DNA of 64,000 nucleotides from Gammaproteobacteria bacterium (GCA_002689445.1 NZGC01000094.1:41140-105139), one strand, 5' to 3'; shown: positions 37,012 to 46,663, counted from the first letter of the stretch. The notes: generated by a model not told the origin, from the sequence alone. A program made the numbers and translations.

Positions 37012-38502
37012 TTAGCGGAGTGGGTCGTGAGCAGCGCGGCGGTATCGTAACATTTGGCCCGATCCGGCATGACAATGCTGACTCTGAGTGAAGGCGATTT
37101 GACCATTAACGAGGACTGTCTCAATGCCAGCGGCGAGCCTCTGAGGATCATCGTAGGTTGCAGTATCGTTGACGGTGTCTGGATTGAACAGCACCAGATC
37201 AGCATGAAACCCAGCCTTGATCATACCCCGCTCGGCCAAACCAAAGGTGGCAGCGGGCAGCGAGGTCATGCGTCGCACGGCCTCAGGTAAGGTCATCACA
37301 CCTTGATCTCGAACGTAGTGCCCTAATATTTTTGCAAAGGTGCCATAGAGCCTAGGATGGGGTTTGCCTCGGAGGTCAGGAATACCATCCGAGCCCACCA
37401 TCATGTTCGGCCATTTAAGATTGTGAACGATATCCTCTTCATCAATGATGAAATGTATACAGATCGTAGCCTCCCCTCGTGGTGCGGTGAGGATATTGCG
37501 CACAAGGTCCGTAATGTCGATGTGCTCTGCCGTCGCAATGTCCTTCAACATTTTGCCTTCGTATTGTCGGAAAGCAGGACAGCTGGCGATACGAATGACC
37601 TCGGCGAGATCTCGGTTTATCCGATCAAGGTTAAAGTACTCGATCATCCTGCCTGACCCTGCGGTGTAGGGATAGACATCCACAGAGACGGCCTGTCCTC
37701 TGCTAATGGCTTGATCAATCCGAGCAAGAGAGGGCACGACTTTCCCCCAATTTTGGGTCCCAGCCGCTTTGTGGTGGGAGATGTGGGTATGTACCTGTGC
37801 CTCTTGGCCGATGGTCAAAGCCTCCTCCACCGCGGTCAGCAAATGATCGCCTTCATTTCGCATGTGGGTTGTGTATAGAGCGTCGGCCTGCCCCGCCACC
37901 TCTGCCAAGGCGATAATCTCATCGGTTTGACTGTAGCGTCCCGAGTGATAAATCAATCCCGTCGAAAACCCACACGCACCTTGTTGAAGTGCGGTCGCGA
38001 TATGGTTCTGCATCTCACGGATCTGTGCGGCTGTGGGCGTTGCCTTTGGGTCGTCCATAACAAGGCTGCGAATCGTATTGTGGCCAACCAGCATCATATT
38101 GTTGATGGCCGGTGCACCCTTGAGCACGGCATCAAAGTAGCCGGCTAAGTCTCGAAAATCCCCTTGTAAACCCGATAAAATTCCACCGCTGGCTTGGCGC
38201 CGATCGGCTTCAGGGTCTGCGGGAACGGCACTAAAGCCACAGTTGCCGCTAACGACCGTCGTGACGCCTTGTGATAATTTAAACGTCATATCGGGATGAC
38301 GGAGAAAGGCGCCATCGTCGTGTGCGTGGGTGTCAATGAGACCCGGCGCAAGCACCCAACCGGTCGCGTTGATCTCTTGTTTCGCCGCGCCAACGTCCCC
38401 GAGCCTGTCAATCCGTCCGTCCTTGATGCCGACGTCCAGTTCAACAGCCGGAGTACCAGATCCGTCGATAACCTGAGCGCCTCGGATGGCGATGTCTTGC
38501 AT
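37012..38502 (-). CDS. N-acyl-D-amino-acid deacylase / D-aminoacylase family amidohydrolase
   Basis: A 496-residue amidohydrolase. The metal motif is DTHAHDDG (His59, His61), and Cys88 in GNCGFS is the metal-bridging residue typical of D-aminoacylases. HISHHKAAG and MVGSDGIPD give the remaining His and Asp ligands. The usual product is a D-amino acid from an N-acyl-D-amino acid, but related enzymes cleave other cyclic or linear amides. AGGAG lies 7 bases before the ATG. There is no signal peptide, so it acts in the cytoplasm. Confidence 0.88.
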   Translation of the reverse strand: MQDIAIRGAQVIDGSGTPAVELDVGIKDGRIDRLGDVGAAKQEINATGWVLAPGLIDTHAHDDGAFLRHPDMTFKLSQGVTTVVSGNCGFSAVPADPEADRRQASGGILSGLQGDFRDLAGYFDAVLKGAPAINNMMLVGHNTIRSLVMDDPKATPTAAQIREMQNHIATALQQGACGFSTGLIYHSGRYSQTDEIIALAEVAGQADALYTTHMRNEGDHLLTAVEEALTIGQEAQVHTHISHHKAAGTQNWGKVVPSLARIDQAISRGQAVSVDVYPYTAGSGRMIEYFNLDRINRDLAEVIRIASCPAFRQYEGKMLKDIATAEHIDITDLVRNILTAPRGEATICIHFIIDEEDIVHNLKWPNMMVGSDGIPDLRGKPHPRLYGTFAKILGHYVRDQGVMTLPEAVRRMTSLPAATFGLAERGMIKAGFHADLVLFNPDTVNDTATYDDPQRLAAGIETVLVNGQIAFTQSQHCHAGSGQMLRYRRAAHDPLR

Positions 38503-38549
38503 GATGTGACTCCTAATGCTTGCCCGACAAATGGCGACGGTTCGTGGTC

Positions 38550-38573
38550 TTAATGTTGAGTTTAGTTCATTAA
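38550..38573. promoter_or_regulatory. TTAATG-N12-CATTAA inverted repeat
   Basis: An inverted repeat about 48 bases upstream of the deacylase start codon. Possible operator; the 6-bp arms are AT-rich and could arise by chance. Confidence 0.25.
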
Positions 38574-38653
38574 AGGCGCCAAAAACTTTTGAGTCATGGT
38601 CGCCAGGCCTCGGCAGCAGAGGTTAAATGTCTATCCCGGTACTGTTGGTCTGC

Positions 38654-38848
38654 TTAAAGATAAAACATTTCGAAATGTTTTTCCCGATCTGACTTTGACA
38701 TGCCCGCGGTATCGTCCATAAATTGGTTTCGGTCGGGCCGGGTTTTAAAGGTCCATATACAAACAGTATCTTTGCTGTGATAGATGGCTTTGAGTTCATC
38801 GTCAATGTCACAAATCGCTTGAGGGACATCGGCCTTGATACAAATCAT
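38654..38848 (-). CDS. 64-residue protein of unknown function
   Basis: I do not recognise this protein. The ATG at 38846-38848 is preceded by AGGAAG at about 5 bases, a strong ribosome site that fixes the start; the frame is open further up but less protein-like. The sequence begins MICIKADVPQAICDIDDELK, then has IYHSKDTVCIWTFKTRPDRN and ends with a charged segment SKSDREKHFEMFYL. It is soluble, mixed alpha/beta in appearance, with three cysteines and no signal peptide. It lies 102 bp after GMC oxidoreductase 1 on the same strand and 151 bp before the deacylase stop region's upstream end. Confidence 0.65.
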   Translation of the reverse strand: MICIKADVPQAICDIDDELKAIYHSKDTVCIWTFKTRPDRNQFMDDTAGMSKSDREKHFEMFYL

Positions 38849-38950
38849 AAAGCTTCCTGCGTCGTTAGTTGGGGTACTGCATTCAGGCGGTTCGTCAGAG
38901 CAGAGGTGATCACACCGTCTTGGACGTTTTCGACGAATCAACGGTTGGCC

Positions 38951-40480
38951 TCATAGACCGAAGAGTGCTGGGTGCTGTTGAATGTCTAGGCTAATTTTTT
39001 CTCCGATCATAATGGTGGAAAGGTTTGTGTTTGCCCTGGGTACGATTGGCATAATGGAAGCATCTGCTACGACTAACCCGTCACAGCGATGTAGTTGCCC
39101 ATGCTGGTTAACAATGGCTGAAGGATCATCGGCAGGCCCCATTTTGATGGTGCCGCAGGGATGATAGCCGCTACCGGCGAAACGTTTTATCAGGTACCGC
39201 AAGTCATCATCTGTCCTCGTTCGAACAGGGTCAGGAAATCGAATGGATTCGATCATGCCAGAGAGTGCCGGCTGTTCAGTCAATCTCAAAGTATCCTTAA
39301 AGCCTATCAGCAACGCGTCTAGGTCTCGCTCATCCTCGCAAAAGTGTTGATGGATATTGGGTAAATCGCTTGCCGTAGGACCAGACAAAGTGATTTCACC
39401 GCTTCCGTACTGATATTCAAGACAAGCGGCGATTGCAAACAAGGGAGGCCCCTGTTGACGGCCGGCAAAACTCAACTGTTCGATCTGCATATTGTTACGC
39501 TTTGAGCTATTGCCCGCGGTATATCGGAGAATCGATTGAATCAAAGGGGCGTCGTGATCGATTGGAATGCCCGGTTTAACGTTACATACCACTGAAATCG
39601 CCGGGTGATCATGCAAATTTTTGCCGAGATAAGGTTCTTCTTGAACCACATTGATCCCGAACTGATTCAGCATTGCTTGAGGCCCTAAGCCCGAGCGCAT
39701 GAGTAATGTCGGACTGAGTAAAGCGCCTGCACACACAATGGTGAGCTTGCTTTGAATATTGACTAATTGGGCAGGGCTTTCATAGGCGAGAATGCCAGTG
39801 CAACGGCCCCGTTCGATCACTAATCGTTCGACTTGGGTGTTCGCGACCACGGTGAGATTGGGTCGAAATCGTGCGGGGGATAAATATCCGATGGCACAAC
39901 TGACCCGAAGCCGGCCTATTTTGTTCATTGGCTGAGGACCTGCGCCGACAGAATCTGGCGCATTGGCGTCTTCGCAGTGAGGATAGCCTAGGGCCTCAGC
40001 GTCATGCAGAAACGCTTGGTGCGCCGTTTGCATGGTTTCGATCGGGTATCGCCTGATGGTGATCGGGCCAGCGTCACCGTGATATGGCTGGTCAGCAAAG
40101 TCGAGATCTCGCTCAAGGCGATTAAAATGAGGTAATACTGATGCCCAGTCCCAACCTGAATTTCCCGCTGCGGCCCATTCGTCGTAGTCTTCGGGCAACC
40201 CCCGGAGCGCAATCGTGGTATTTACGGCGCTTGAGCCGCCAGTGACTCGGCCTCGAGGAAATGGTTGTTGATTGGTCTCGGTGGGATGGTATTGATGTCC
40301 CCAGTCGTGATCTTTCAGCGCGTTCTTATGACTGTTGACCAACTCAAAGGGCAAAGTGTCAGGCGCGGGATAATCGGGACCCGCCTCGATCAACAAAACC
40401 TTGCGATCAGGATCCTCGCTGAGCCGGTTGGCTAGCACGCAGCCTGCGCTGCCGGCACCAATGATGATTACGTCGTACAT
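38951..40480 (-). CDS. GMC family FAD-dependent oxidoreductase 1
   Basis: A 509-residue glucose-methanol-choline oxidoreductase that oxidises an alcohol, passing electrons from FAD to an acceptor or oxygen. The dinucleotide motif is GAGSAGCVLANRLS, GMC signature 1 is RGRVTGGSSAVNTT, the catalytic His is in GYHPCGTIKMGP, and the second active-site residue is Asn in RANTNLSTIMIGE. GAGG lies 6 bases before the ATG. The substrate is unknown; choline is not implied. A terminator for the aceA gene lies just upstream. Confidence 0.9.
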   Translation of the reverse strand: MYDVIIIGAGSAGCVLANRLSEDPDRKVLLIEAGPDYPAPDTLPFELVNSHKNALKDHDWGHQYHPTETNQQPFPRGRVTGGSSAVNTTIALRGLPEDYDEWAAAGNSGWDWASVLPHFNRLERDLDFADQPYHGDAGPITIRRYPIETMQTAHQAFLHDAEALGYPHCEDANAPDSVGAGPQPMNKIGRLRVSCAIGYLSPARFRPNLTVVANTQVERLVIERGRCTGILAYESPAQLVNIQSKLTIVCAGALLSPTLLMRSGLGPQAMLNQFGINVVQEEPYLGKNLHDHPAISVVCNVKPGIPIDHDAPLIQSILRYTAGNSSKRNNMQIEQLSFAGRQQGPPLFAIAACLEYQYGSGEITLSGPTASDLPNIHQHFCEDERDLDALLIGFKDTLRLTEQPALSGMIESIRFPDPVRTRTDDDLRYLIKRFAGSGYHPCGTIKMGPADDPSAIVNQHGQLHRCDGLVVADASIMPIVPRANTNLSTIMIGEKISLDIQQHPALFGL

Positions 40481-40538
40481 AGTCGACCTCTAGGTTCATT
40501 GTGCCTGTAGGAAGAAAACCATGAAAGGCGTCGGACAT

Positions 40539-40565
40539 AAAAAAAACGCCCCGGTTGGGGCGTTT
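40539..40565 (-). terminator. intrinsic terminator of aceA
   Basis: On the minus strand AAACGCCCC-AACC-GGGGCGTTT forms a perfect 9-bp stem with a 4-base loop, followed by a run of eight T. It lies 49 bases after the isocitrate lyase stop codon and upstream of GMC oxidoreductase 1, so it separates the two transcription units. Confidence 0.92.
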
Positions 40566-40613
40566 GAAGTAGGGGTTATCTGGTGGGTGTTCCACTCGCT
40601 CGCTGCATAATCC

Positions 40614-42218
40614 CTAAAACTGATTCATGGTGTTGTCTTTACCACCAGCGAGCAAGGCATTCTCTCCGGAGAAATACTCTTTATGGTCGTCCCCGATGTT
40701 AGAACCGGCTAAGTCTTGGTGTTTAACCGAAGCCATGTCTCGTCGGATTTCTTGGCGCTGGACGTCCCGGACGTAAGCCAGCATACCGAGATCACCAAAG
40801 TAACCTTCAGACAACACATCCGTACCCAAAGCCGTTTCATGATAGGTCGGTAGAGTGATGAGGTGGTGGAAAATGCCTGCTTCTCTTGCAGCATCTTTCT
40901 GAAATTGCTGAACCAAGCGATCCGCTTCGTCGGCCAAGGGGGATCCATCAAATTCGGCGGACATCAGGCCTTTGGCTTCTACCGCAGGGTCTGGGTATTG
41001 ACTGACATCCTTCCCTGCCGCTTGCCACTCCTCGTAGACCTGGCCTCGGAAAGATAAAGTCCAGTTGAAGCTCGGCGAATTGTTGTACACCAGCTTAGCG
41101 TCAGGCACGTGTTTCTTGATCGCATTGACCATGCCAGCGATCTGGGCAACATTGGGCTTCTCGGTCTCGATCCAAAGCAGATCGGCACCGTGAGTTAGCG
41201 AGGTTACGCAATCGAGAACAACTCGATCAAAGCCAGTACCCTCTTTGAAGGCATAAAGACCGTTATCCAGTCGCACGGGCTTCACCAAGGTGCCGTTTTG
41301 ATGAATCGCGATGTCATTGTCTTTGAGTTCGGAAAGATCGTTGACGGGCGTGGTCTCAAGAAAGTCGTTGTATTGGCTGGCAAGGTCGCCGGGCTCTTTA
41401 GAGACGGGAATTTTTTGCGTGAGACTGGCTCCCAAGGAATCGGTCCTTGCGACGATAATGCCGTTATCAATACCAAGCTCTAAGAAGGCATATCGAATGG
41501 CGTTGATCTTCGACAGGAAATCCTCATGGGGGACTGTCACTTTGCCATCCTGATGTCCGCATTGCTTAGCATCAGAAACTTGATTTTCAACTTGGATAGC
41601 GCAAGCCCCAGCCTCGATCATCTTTTTGGCGAGTAAATAGGTGGCCTCTTCGTTGCCGAAACCTGCATCAATGTCGGCGATAATGGGGACCACATGGGTT
41701 TCGAAATTGTCGATTCGGTCAAGAATCGGTTGGACATCGCCACCAGCAGCTCGCGTGTCATCGAGCTCGGTAAAAATGTGCCGCAATTCTCGAGCGTCAG
41801 CTTGTTTTAGGAAAGTATAGATTTCATGTATAAGCTCGGGGACCGTAGTCTTTTCATGCATGCTCTGGTCTGGGAGAGGCCCAAATTTTGATCGTAGCGC
41901 TGCAACCATCCAACCACTGAGGTAGATATAGGACTTGTCCATGGTACCGCGGTGCTTTTTAACAGACATCGCCAATTGTTGTGCCGTAAAACCGTGCCAG
42001 CAGCCCAGGGACTGCGTATAGCGTGAGGTATCACCATCGTAGTCAGCCATGTCCTTGCGCATGATGTCAGCGGTGTATTGTGCGATGTCTAAGCCGGTTT
42101 TGAATCGGTTTTGCAATTGCATACGGGCGGCGTATTCGGCGCTGATGCCTTTCCAAGTGTCGGCGTGGGTGCCTTTAAGTTCATCGAGTCCAGCGATTTG
42201 GTCGAGGTAAGCTGACAT
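40614..42218 (-). CDS. aceA: isocitrate lyase
   Basis: AceA splits isocitrate to succinate and glyoxylate, the entry to the glyoxylate shunt used for growth on acetate and fatty acids. The catalytic motif KQCGHQDGK has Cys220. The 534-residue length is that of the Pseudomonas-type enzyme (about 530), longer than E. coli AceA (434) by an insert near residues 285-345. The start at 42218 has AAGGAT 6 bases upstream; an earlier in-frame ATG lacks one. Neighbouring acyl-CoA enzymes fit growth on fatty substrates. malate synthase is not in the window. Confidence 0.95.
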   Translation of the reverse strand: MSAYLDQIAGLDELKGTHADTWKGISAEYAARMQLQNRFKTGLDIAQYTADIMRKDMADYDGDTSRYTQSLGCWHGFTAQQLAMSVKKHRGTMDKSYIYLSGWMVAALRSKFGPLPDQSMHEKTTVPELIHEIYTFLKQADARELRHIFTELDDTRAAGGDVQPILDRIDNFETHVVPIIADIDAGFGNEEATYLLAKKMIEAGACAIQVENQVSDAKQCGHQDGKVTVPHEDFLSKINAIRYAFLELGIDNGIIVARTDSLGASLTQKIPVSKEPGDLASQYNDFLETTPVNDLSELKDNDIAIHQNGTLVKPVRLDNGLYAFKEGTGFDRVVLDCVTSLTHGADLLWIETEKPNVAQIAGMVNAIKKHVPDAKLVYNNSPSFNWTLSFRGQVYEEWQAAGKDVSQYPDPAVEAKGLMSAEFDGSPLADEADRLVQQFQKDAAREAGIFHHLITLPTYHETALGTDVLSEGYFGDLGMLAYVRDVQRQEIRRDMASVKHQDLAGSNIGDDHKEYFSGENALLAGGKDNTMNQF

Positions 42219-42432
42219 GATTGATCCTTGATGGTAGTGGGGCCAGAAGGCGTCGACGCGATCGTGTGTCAAAGCCAATGAAGGCGGAACCTTAGCAACG
42301 GTGGACGACGGATTAAAAAGAATAAATGGACACTAATATATTCTTATTCTTCAATAATAAGGTGGCGGCTATTCCTACGGGTCCTGATGCTGATAGGCTG
42401 GTGGATTGATTGAACCCTCAGAGCTTAGCCCT

Positions 42433-43074
42433 ATGATCGAAGTCGTGAGCGTCCACCGTGGCGTGAAACAAAATTTGAACGTGGGTCACCGCACGGTTAC
42501 CACGGGTATTTATAAGGCGAAGGTTAGCGAACGAGTCACCGTGGATTTGCTGGGGCTTGAAGGGGACGTGGTGTGCGATCAGCGTCATCATGGTGGTACC
42601 GATCAAGCGGTGTACGTTTACACGGTCGAGGATTACGAATATTGGGCTCGGCAATATCAGCAACCGTTTACGCCCGGTACCTTTGGCGAAAATCTGTGTG
42701 TCGGCGGCATGAATGCCGCTCAACTCGATATTGGTGATCGGCTTTTGTTCGCGGATCTGGTGCTTGAAGTGACGGCTCCTCGCATACCTTGCTCGGTTTT
42801 GGCGGCGGCCGTTGATGTAAAGAATTTTGCGGAAGCCTTTAAGCGGGCTGCGCGACCAGGATTTTACTGTCGTGTGATCACGCCTGGGACGATTGCAGCG
42901 GGTGATCTAGGGACGCTTCAGCAAAGCTTGAAGTCAAAGACCACGTTACTGGAAGTGTATCGAGCTAATTATGATCCGGGAAATCGGCAGGTGCTCTCGC
43001 GGTTATTGGCGCTGCCGATCGACGTCAGGACCCGGCAGCGATTTAACAAAAAACTGGCGTCACTCAAGCGTTGA
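42433..43074 (+). CDS. MOSC domain protein, YiiM-like
   Basis: A 213-residue MOSC-domain protein. Members bind molybdenum cofactor or sulfide and include enzymes that reduce N-hydroxylated purines. Visible motifs are GLEGDVVCDQRHHGGTDQAV, TFGENLCVGG and a Cys in APRIPCSVLAAA, the site of the molybdenum-cofactor-binding cysteine. The start is unclear: the ATG at 42433 lacks a ribosome site, and a TTG at 42406 adds nine residues. It is divergent from aceA. Confidence 0.83.
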   Translation: MIEVVSVHRGVKQNLNVGHRTVTTGIYKAKVSERVTVDLLGLEGDVVCDQRHHGGTDQAVYVYTVEDYEYWARQYQQPFTPGTFGENLCVGGMNAAQLDIGDRLLFADLVLEVTAPRIPCSVLAAAVDVKNFAEAFKRAARPGFYCRVITPGTIAAGDLGTLQQSLKSKTTLLEVYRANYDPGNRQVLSRLLALPIDVRTRQRFNKKLASLKR

Positions 43075-43233
43075 TCCCAAAAAGCGCTGGAGGCATCGGG
43101 GTCAAAAGACCTTGGTAGCACTGGTGTGCTGAGCGCCGAGTCCAAGGCAGGCGTCGGTTAAAACGTCAGCAACCTCGGATGGCACCAGCAGATTTCAATG
43201 AGGGGTGTGCTTTAACAAAAAGCCAGCGGGCCT

Positions 43234-44856
43234 CTAGGATCCTGCTTGGTTCGCATCGGCAAGGATGAAAGCTGCACCTTGTTCAGCGATCATCACGGTC
43301 GGCGCGTTGGTGTTACCCGAGGTGATCAGCGGCATGATGGATGCATCGACGACCCGAAGTCCGGAACACCCATGCACTTGCAGCCGATCGTTCACCACGG
43401 CATCCGCATCCTGTCCCATTTTGCAGGTACCCACGGGGTGAAAAATTGTGGTACCTAGGTCTCTAGCAGCATCAAGCAGTGCCTCATCCGAGACAATGTT
43501 TGGCCCTGGCTTCCACTCCTCAGGCGCAAAAGGCGCAAGCGCTTCGGCGCTCATAATCTCTCGAGTTCTTTTAAGACCGGCCACCGCTACGGCTTCATCC
43601 TCCGGCGTTGAGAGATAATTGGGGGCAATGCGCGGCGCAGCTAGAGGATCGTTGCTGACCGCCTCCACAGACCCTCGACTACTGGGACGCAGATTGCAAA
43701 CCGAGGGGGTAATCGCGTTAAAGGGATGTAATGGAGACCCAAACTGATCGAGAGACAATGGTTGTACATGCCACTCCATATTCGGCGTCAGTTGCTCGGC
43801 GTCACTCATGGCAAAGGCACCTAACTGGGAGGGAGGCATGGTCAAGGGGCCGGTTTTGAATAAAAGATACTCAAGCCCCATGGCAGCCTTGCCGAATAAA
43901 GAATTGACCCGGGGGTTCAGGGTTGTGGTGTTTTGAACCTTATAGATGGTCCTTATTTGCAGGTGGTCTTGTAAATTTTGTCCAACGCCCGGCAGTGCCA
44001 CCTCGACTTCATTATTCAATCGCTTGATGAGGGTGGGATCTCCGATGCCCGACAGTTGTAGCAGTTGCGGCGAAGCAACTGCCCCAGCGGCTAGGATAGT
44101 TTCCCGAGTGGCCGTCATTAGGGTGGGCGCGTTGTTACCTTTCGAGACCCAAACGCCTGTTGCCCGGGGACCTTGGTCTCCCTGTTCGATGGCGACCTGA
44201 TGAACGTGGGATTGAGTCATGACGGTCAGATTGGATCTGTGCAAAACCGGGCGCAGGAACGCTTTGCTCGCACTCCAACGCTTGCCCTTGCGCTGATTCA
44301 TTTGAAAGTAGGCGCATCCGAAGTTATCGCCTCGGTTAAACTCATCGATTGTTGGGATGCCTTTTTCTGCTGCCGCGGATTGCCAAGCATCAAGGATTTC
44401 CCAATTGACGCGCCGCTCTTCAACCCGCAACTCTCCTTGATCGCCATGGAATGCGTCGGCGCCGTGTTGATAATTCTCTGAGGCTTTAAAAATTGGTAAC
44501 ACATCGTCCCAAGACCAGCCGCGATTGCCGAGTGCTGCCCACTGATCAAAATCAGATTGCTGACCGCGCATGTAGATCATGGCGTTGATGGAAGACGAAC
44601 CACCAAGACCGCGCCCACGGGCATAACCGATTTCCCGGTGGTTGAGACCCGGCTCGGCAATGGTTTTGAAGCACCAATCGGTTCTCGGATTGTTGATGGT
44701 GTACAAATACCCCACGGGGATGTCAATCCAGAAGTAGTCATCTTGCCCGCCAGATTCAATTAATAGGATCTGAAGGTCAGGGTTTGCGCTCAAGCGATTG
44801 GCAAGCACGCAACCGGCGGTGCCAGCGCCGACAATGATGTAGTCATAGTTGGTCAT
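43234..44856 (-). CDS. GMC family FAD-dependent oxidoreductase 2
   Basis: A 540-residue GMC oxidoreductase of the choline-dehydrogenase/AlkJ-like subgroup. FAD motif GAGTAGCVLANRLS, signature RGRGLGGSSSINAMIY, catalytic His in FHPVGTCKMGQD and Asn in GNTNAPTVMIAEQGA are all present. It shares fold and local motifs with GMC oxidoreductase 1, but the two differ in length and in their middle parts, so they are not a recent duplication. An ATG four codons earlier is an alternative start. The gene is divergent from the hot-dog protein gene. Alcohol substrate unknown. Confidence 0.9.
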   Translation of the reverse strand: MTNYDYIIVGAGTAGCVLANRLSANPDLQILLIESGGQDDYFWIDIPVGYLYTINNPRTDWCFKTIAEPGLNHREIGYARGRGLGGSSSINAMIYMRGQQSDFDQWAALGNRGWSWDDVLPIFKASENYQHGADAFHGDQGELRVEERRVNWEILDAWQSAAAEKGIPTIDEFNRGDNFGCAYFQMNQRKGKRWSASKAFLRPVLHRSNLTVMTQSHVHQVAIEQGDQGPRATGVWVSKGNNAPTLMTATRETILAAGAVASPQLLQLSGIGDPTLIKRLNNEVEVALPGVGQNLQDHLQIRTIYKVQNTTTLNPRVNSLFGKAAMGLEYLLFKTGPLTMPPSQLGAFAMSDAEQLTPNMEWHVQPLSLDQFGSPLHPFNAITPSVCNLRPSSRGSVEAVSNDPLAAPRIAPNYLSTPEDEAVAVAGLKRTREIMSAEALAPFAPEEWKPGPNIVSDEALLDAARDLGTTIFHPVGTCKMGQDADAVVNDRLQVHGCSGLRVVDASIMPLITSGNTNAPTVMIAEQGAAFILADANQAGS

Positions 44857-44935
44857 GACGACAAGCATAGAGAACTTGTTTGGTTATGGGAATTGGATTA
44901 GCGTTTAACCGACTTAGGATCGAAGGTGTACGCCA

Positions 44936-45760
44936 ATGCTCAGTTTTAAGGGTCATGCTTTTAATCAGGCACCTGATTCTCAAAATCAAATCCACAGCGA
45001 TGAAATGGCCCAGCAGTATGGGTTTAGGGGAGGGCTGGTCCCTGGGGTGACGTTGTCGGCCTATTTAACCCAACCGGCGGTGACCCATTGGGGCTTGTCT
45101 TATCTTCAACGGGGACAAGGGGCGATCAAAATTCTACGCCCGGTTTACCATGAAGAGGCTATCGAAATTGTGGTCAACGCAACCTCGGATAGGGCTTACA
45201 CGGCGGAATTGATGAACAGTGAGGGCGAGGTTAGAGCGATTGCTAAAGTGAGCTTGGCAGAGGCGCACGACTTACCGGAGCCGCCCGCTCGTCAATCGCT
45301 GCCGCGCCTTAGCCTCGATTATCGGCCACCTCTTGCCTCACCGGAGACGTTTGCTCGACTTAAAAGTCAAGGCACCTATGAAGCACACTATCGATGGTCC
45401 CGAGATCACTCGATGGCTAACTACTTTGCCAAGGCCGAAGAGATGCCGGCGCTGCTCGGTTTTACCAGGCTATCAGACAATACCGGGGGATTTGCCAATA
45501 CGTCCTTTTTGCTGGGTTGTGGGAATTGGGTGTTCGCCTCCAATGCAGCAATGAACCCTTGGGTTCACCTAGAAACCCAGCATCAGTGGTACCGCCCAGT
45601 TGTTGAGGGAACAGAAGTTGCGGCTCAATTGACAGTCGAAGGGTTGTTTGAAAAAAAAGGACATCAATTTGCTGATGTTCGCGTGAACTTGTTTGATGCC
45701 GCGTCAAGCCAAGCGCTTGCGAGCATCTGGCAACGGGCGATTTACCAACTCAGACGTTAA
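44936..45760 (+). CDS. hot-dog-fold (MaoC-like) protein
   Basis: A 274-residue protein with features of MaoC-like hydratases or thioesterases: SDEMAQQYGFRGGLVPGVTL resembles the hydratase motif region, where a His is usual, and a second half with LETQHQWYRPVVEGTEVAA suggests a double hot-dog. The canonical Asp-His pair is not evident, so catalysis is doubtful. It could bind acyl-CoA without hydrating it. It is divergent from GMC oxidoreductase 2 and convergent with a luciferase-like gene. Confidence 0.65.
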   Translation: MLSFKGHAFNQAPDSQNQIHSDEMAQQYGFRGGLVPGVTLSAYLTQPAVTHWGLSYLQRGQGAIKILRPVYHEEAIEIVVNATSDRAYTAELMNSEGEVRAIAKVSLAEAHDLPEPPARQSLPRLSLDYRPPLASPETFARLKSQGTYEAHYRWSRDHSMANYFAKAEEMPALLGFTRLSDNTGGFANTSFLLGCGNWVFASNAAMNPWVHLETQHQWYRPVVEGTEVAAQLTVEGLFEKKGHQFADVRVNLFDAASSQALASIWQRAIYQLRR

Positions 45761-45796
45761 CCTCAGCTACCCGACAACCCGATCGCTGGATGCCCC

Positions 45797-46663
45797 TCAA
45801 GCAAGATGGTTCATGAGATCCGAAACCCAATCCAGCCGTGCTGCGATACGGTCGGGTTTTTGGCTGCCCAAATGCAGGATCAAGCGATCAACGCCAAGAT
45901 CCTCATAGGCTTTGAGTTGATCCGGTGTGATTTGATAAGGCGGCGTAATGATCAGCTCAAAGTTAGACCAAGACCGCCCCGCGTCATCCAGTGCTTCAGT
46001 TAGCGCCGACTTCATGGTGGCGACCTGATCAAGATTGAGTTGAAAGCCATACCAGCCATCACCATAAGCCGCTGCCCGCCTAAAGCCAGCCGGAGAATGG
46101 CCGCCAACAATCAACGGAATACCGCCTGCTTGAACCGGTTTGGGGTCCATCCTGCAGCCAGCAAGCTGGATGTAGTTGCCCTCGTAATCAGTGACGGGTG
46201 ATTGCCAGAGGGATTGAATGACTTCAATGAATTCGTCGCAGCGAGCCCCTCGGTCCTCAAACGAGTAACCGCAAGCTTCGACTTCTTCACGGCACCAGCC
46301 GACGCCAATGCCGAAATCCAAGCGGCCCTGACTGAGCCAATCGAGGGTTGCGAACTCCTTTGCGGTATAGATCGGGTTGCGCTGCGGTAGTAAGGTAATG
46401 CCGGTCCCGAACCGTAATGTCTGGGTGCAACTGGCTAAAAAGCCGAAGGTTGCCACGGTATCGAGCATCCCGCCACCAGCGGGTACTGGCAGCTTACCGT
46501 CTCGGCTTCCGGGATAGGGATTCGACGTTTGATCGAATAGGACAACATGTTCTCCCATCCACAGTGATTCAACCCCCATTGCCTCAATCGACTGAGCAAA
46601 ATTTCGAATCATATCGGGTTCAGCAATCGGCGACATGAAGGTAGAGAATAATCCAATTTTCAT
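45797..46663 (-). CDS. luciferase-like (LLM) flavin-dependent oxidoreductase 1
   Basis: A 288-residue TIM-barrel protein of the luciferase-like monooxygenase superfamily, close in style to the F420-annotated TIGR03619 group. Motifs are SLWMGEHVVLF, TGITLLPQRNPIYTAKEFATLD and DFGIGVGWCREE. In gammaproteobacteria these enzymes use FMN or are of unknown cofactor. The start at 46663 (MKIGLFSTF) has AAGG about 8 bases upstream; the longer frame is less family-like. Substrate unknown. Confidence 0.83.
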   Translation of the reverse strand: MKIGLFSTFMSPIAEPDMIRNFAQSIEAMGVESLWMGEHVVLFDQTSNPYPGSRDGKLPVPAGGGMLDTVATFGFLASCTQTLRFGTGITLLPQRNPIYTAKEFATLDWLSQGRLDFGIGVGWCREEVEACGYSFEDRGARCDEFIEVIQSLWQSPVTDYEGNYIQLAGCRMDPKPVQAGGIPLIVGGHSPAGFRRAAAYGDGWYGFQLNLDQVATMKSALTEALDDAGRSWSNFELIITPPYQITPDQLKAYEDLGVDRLILHLGSQKPDRIAARLDWVSDLMNHLA

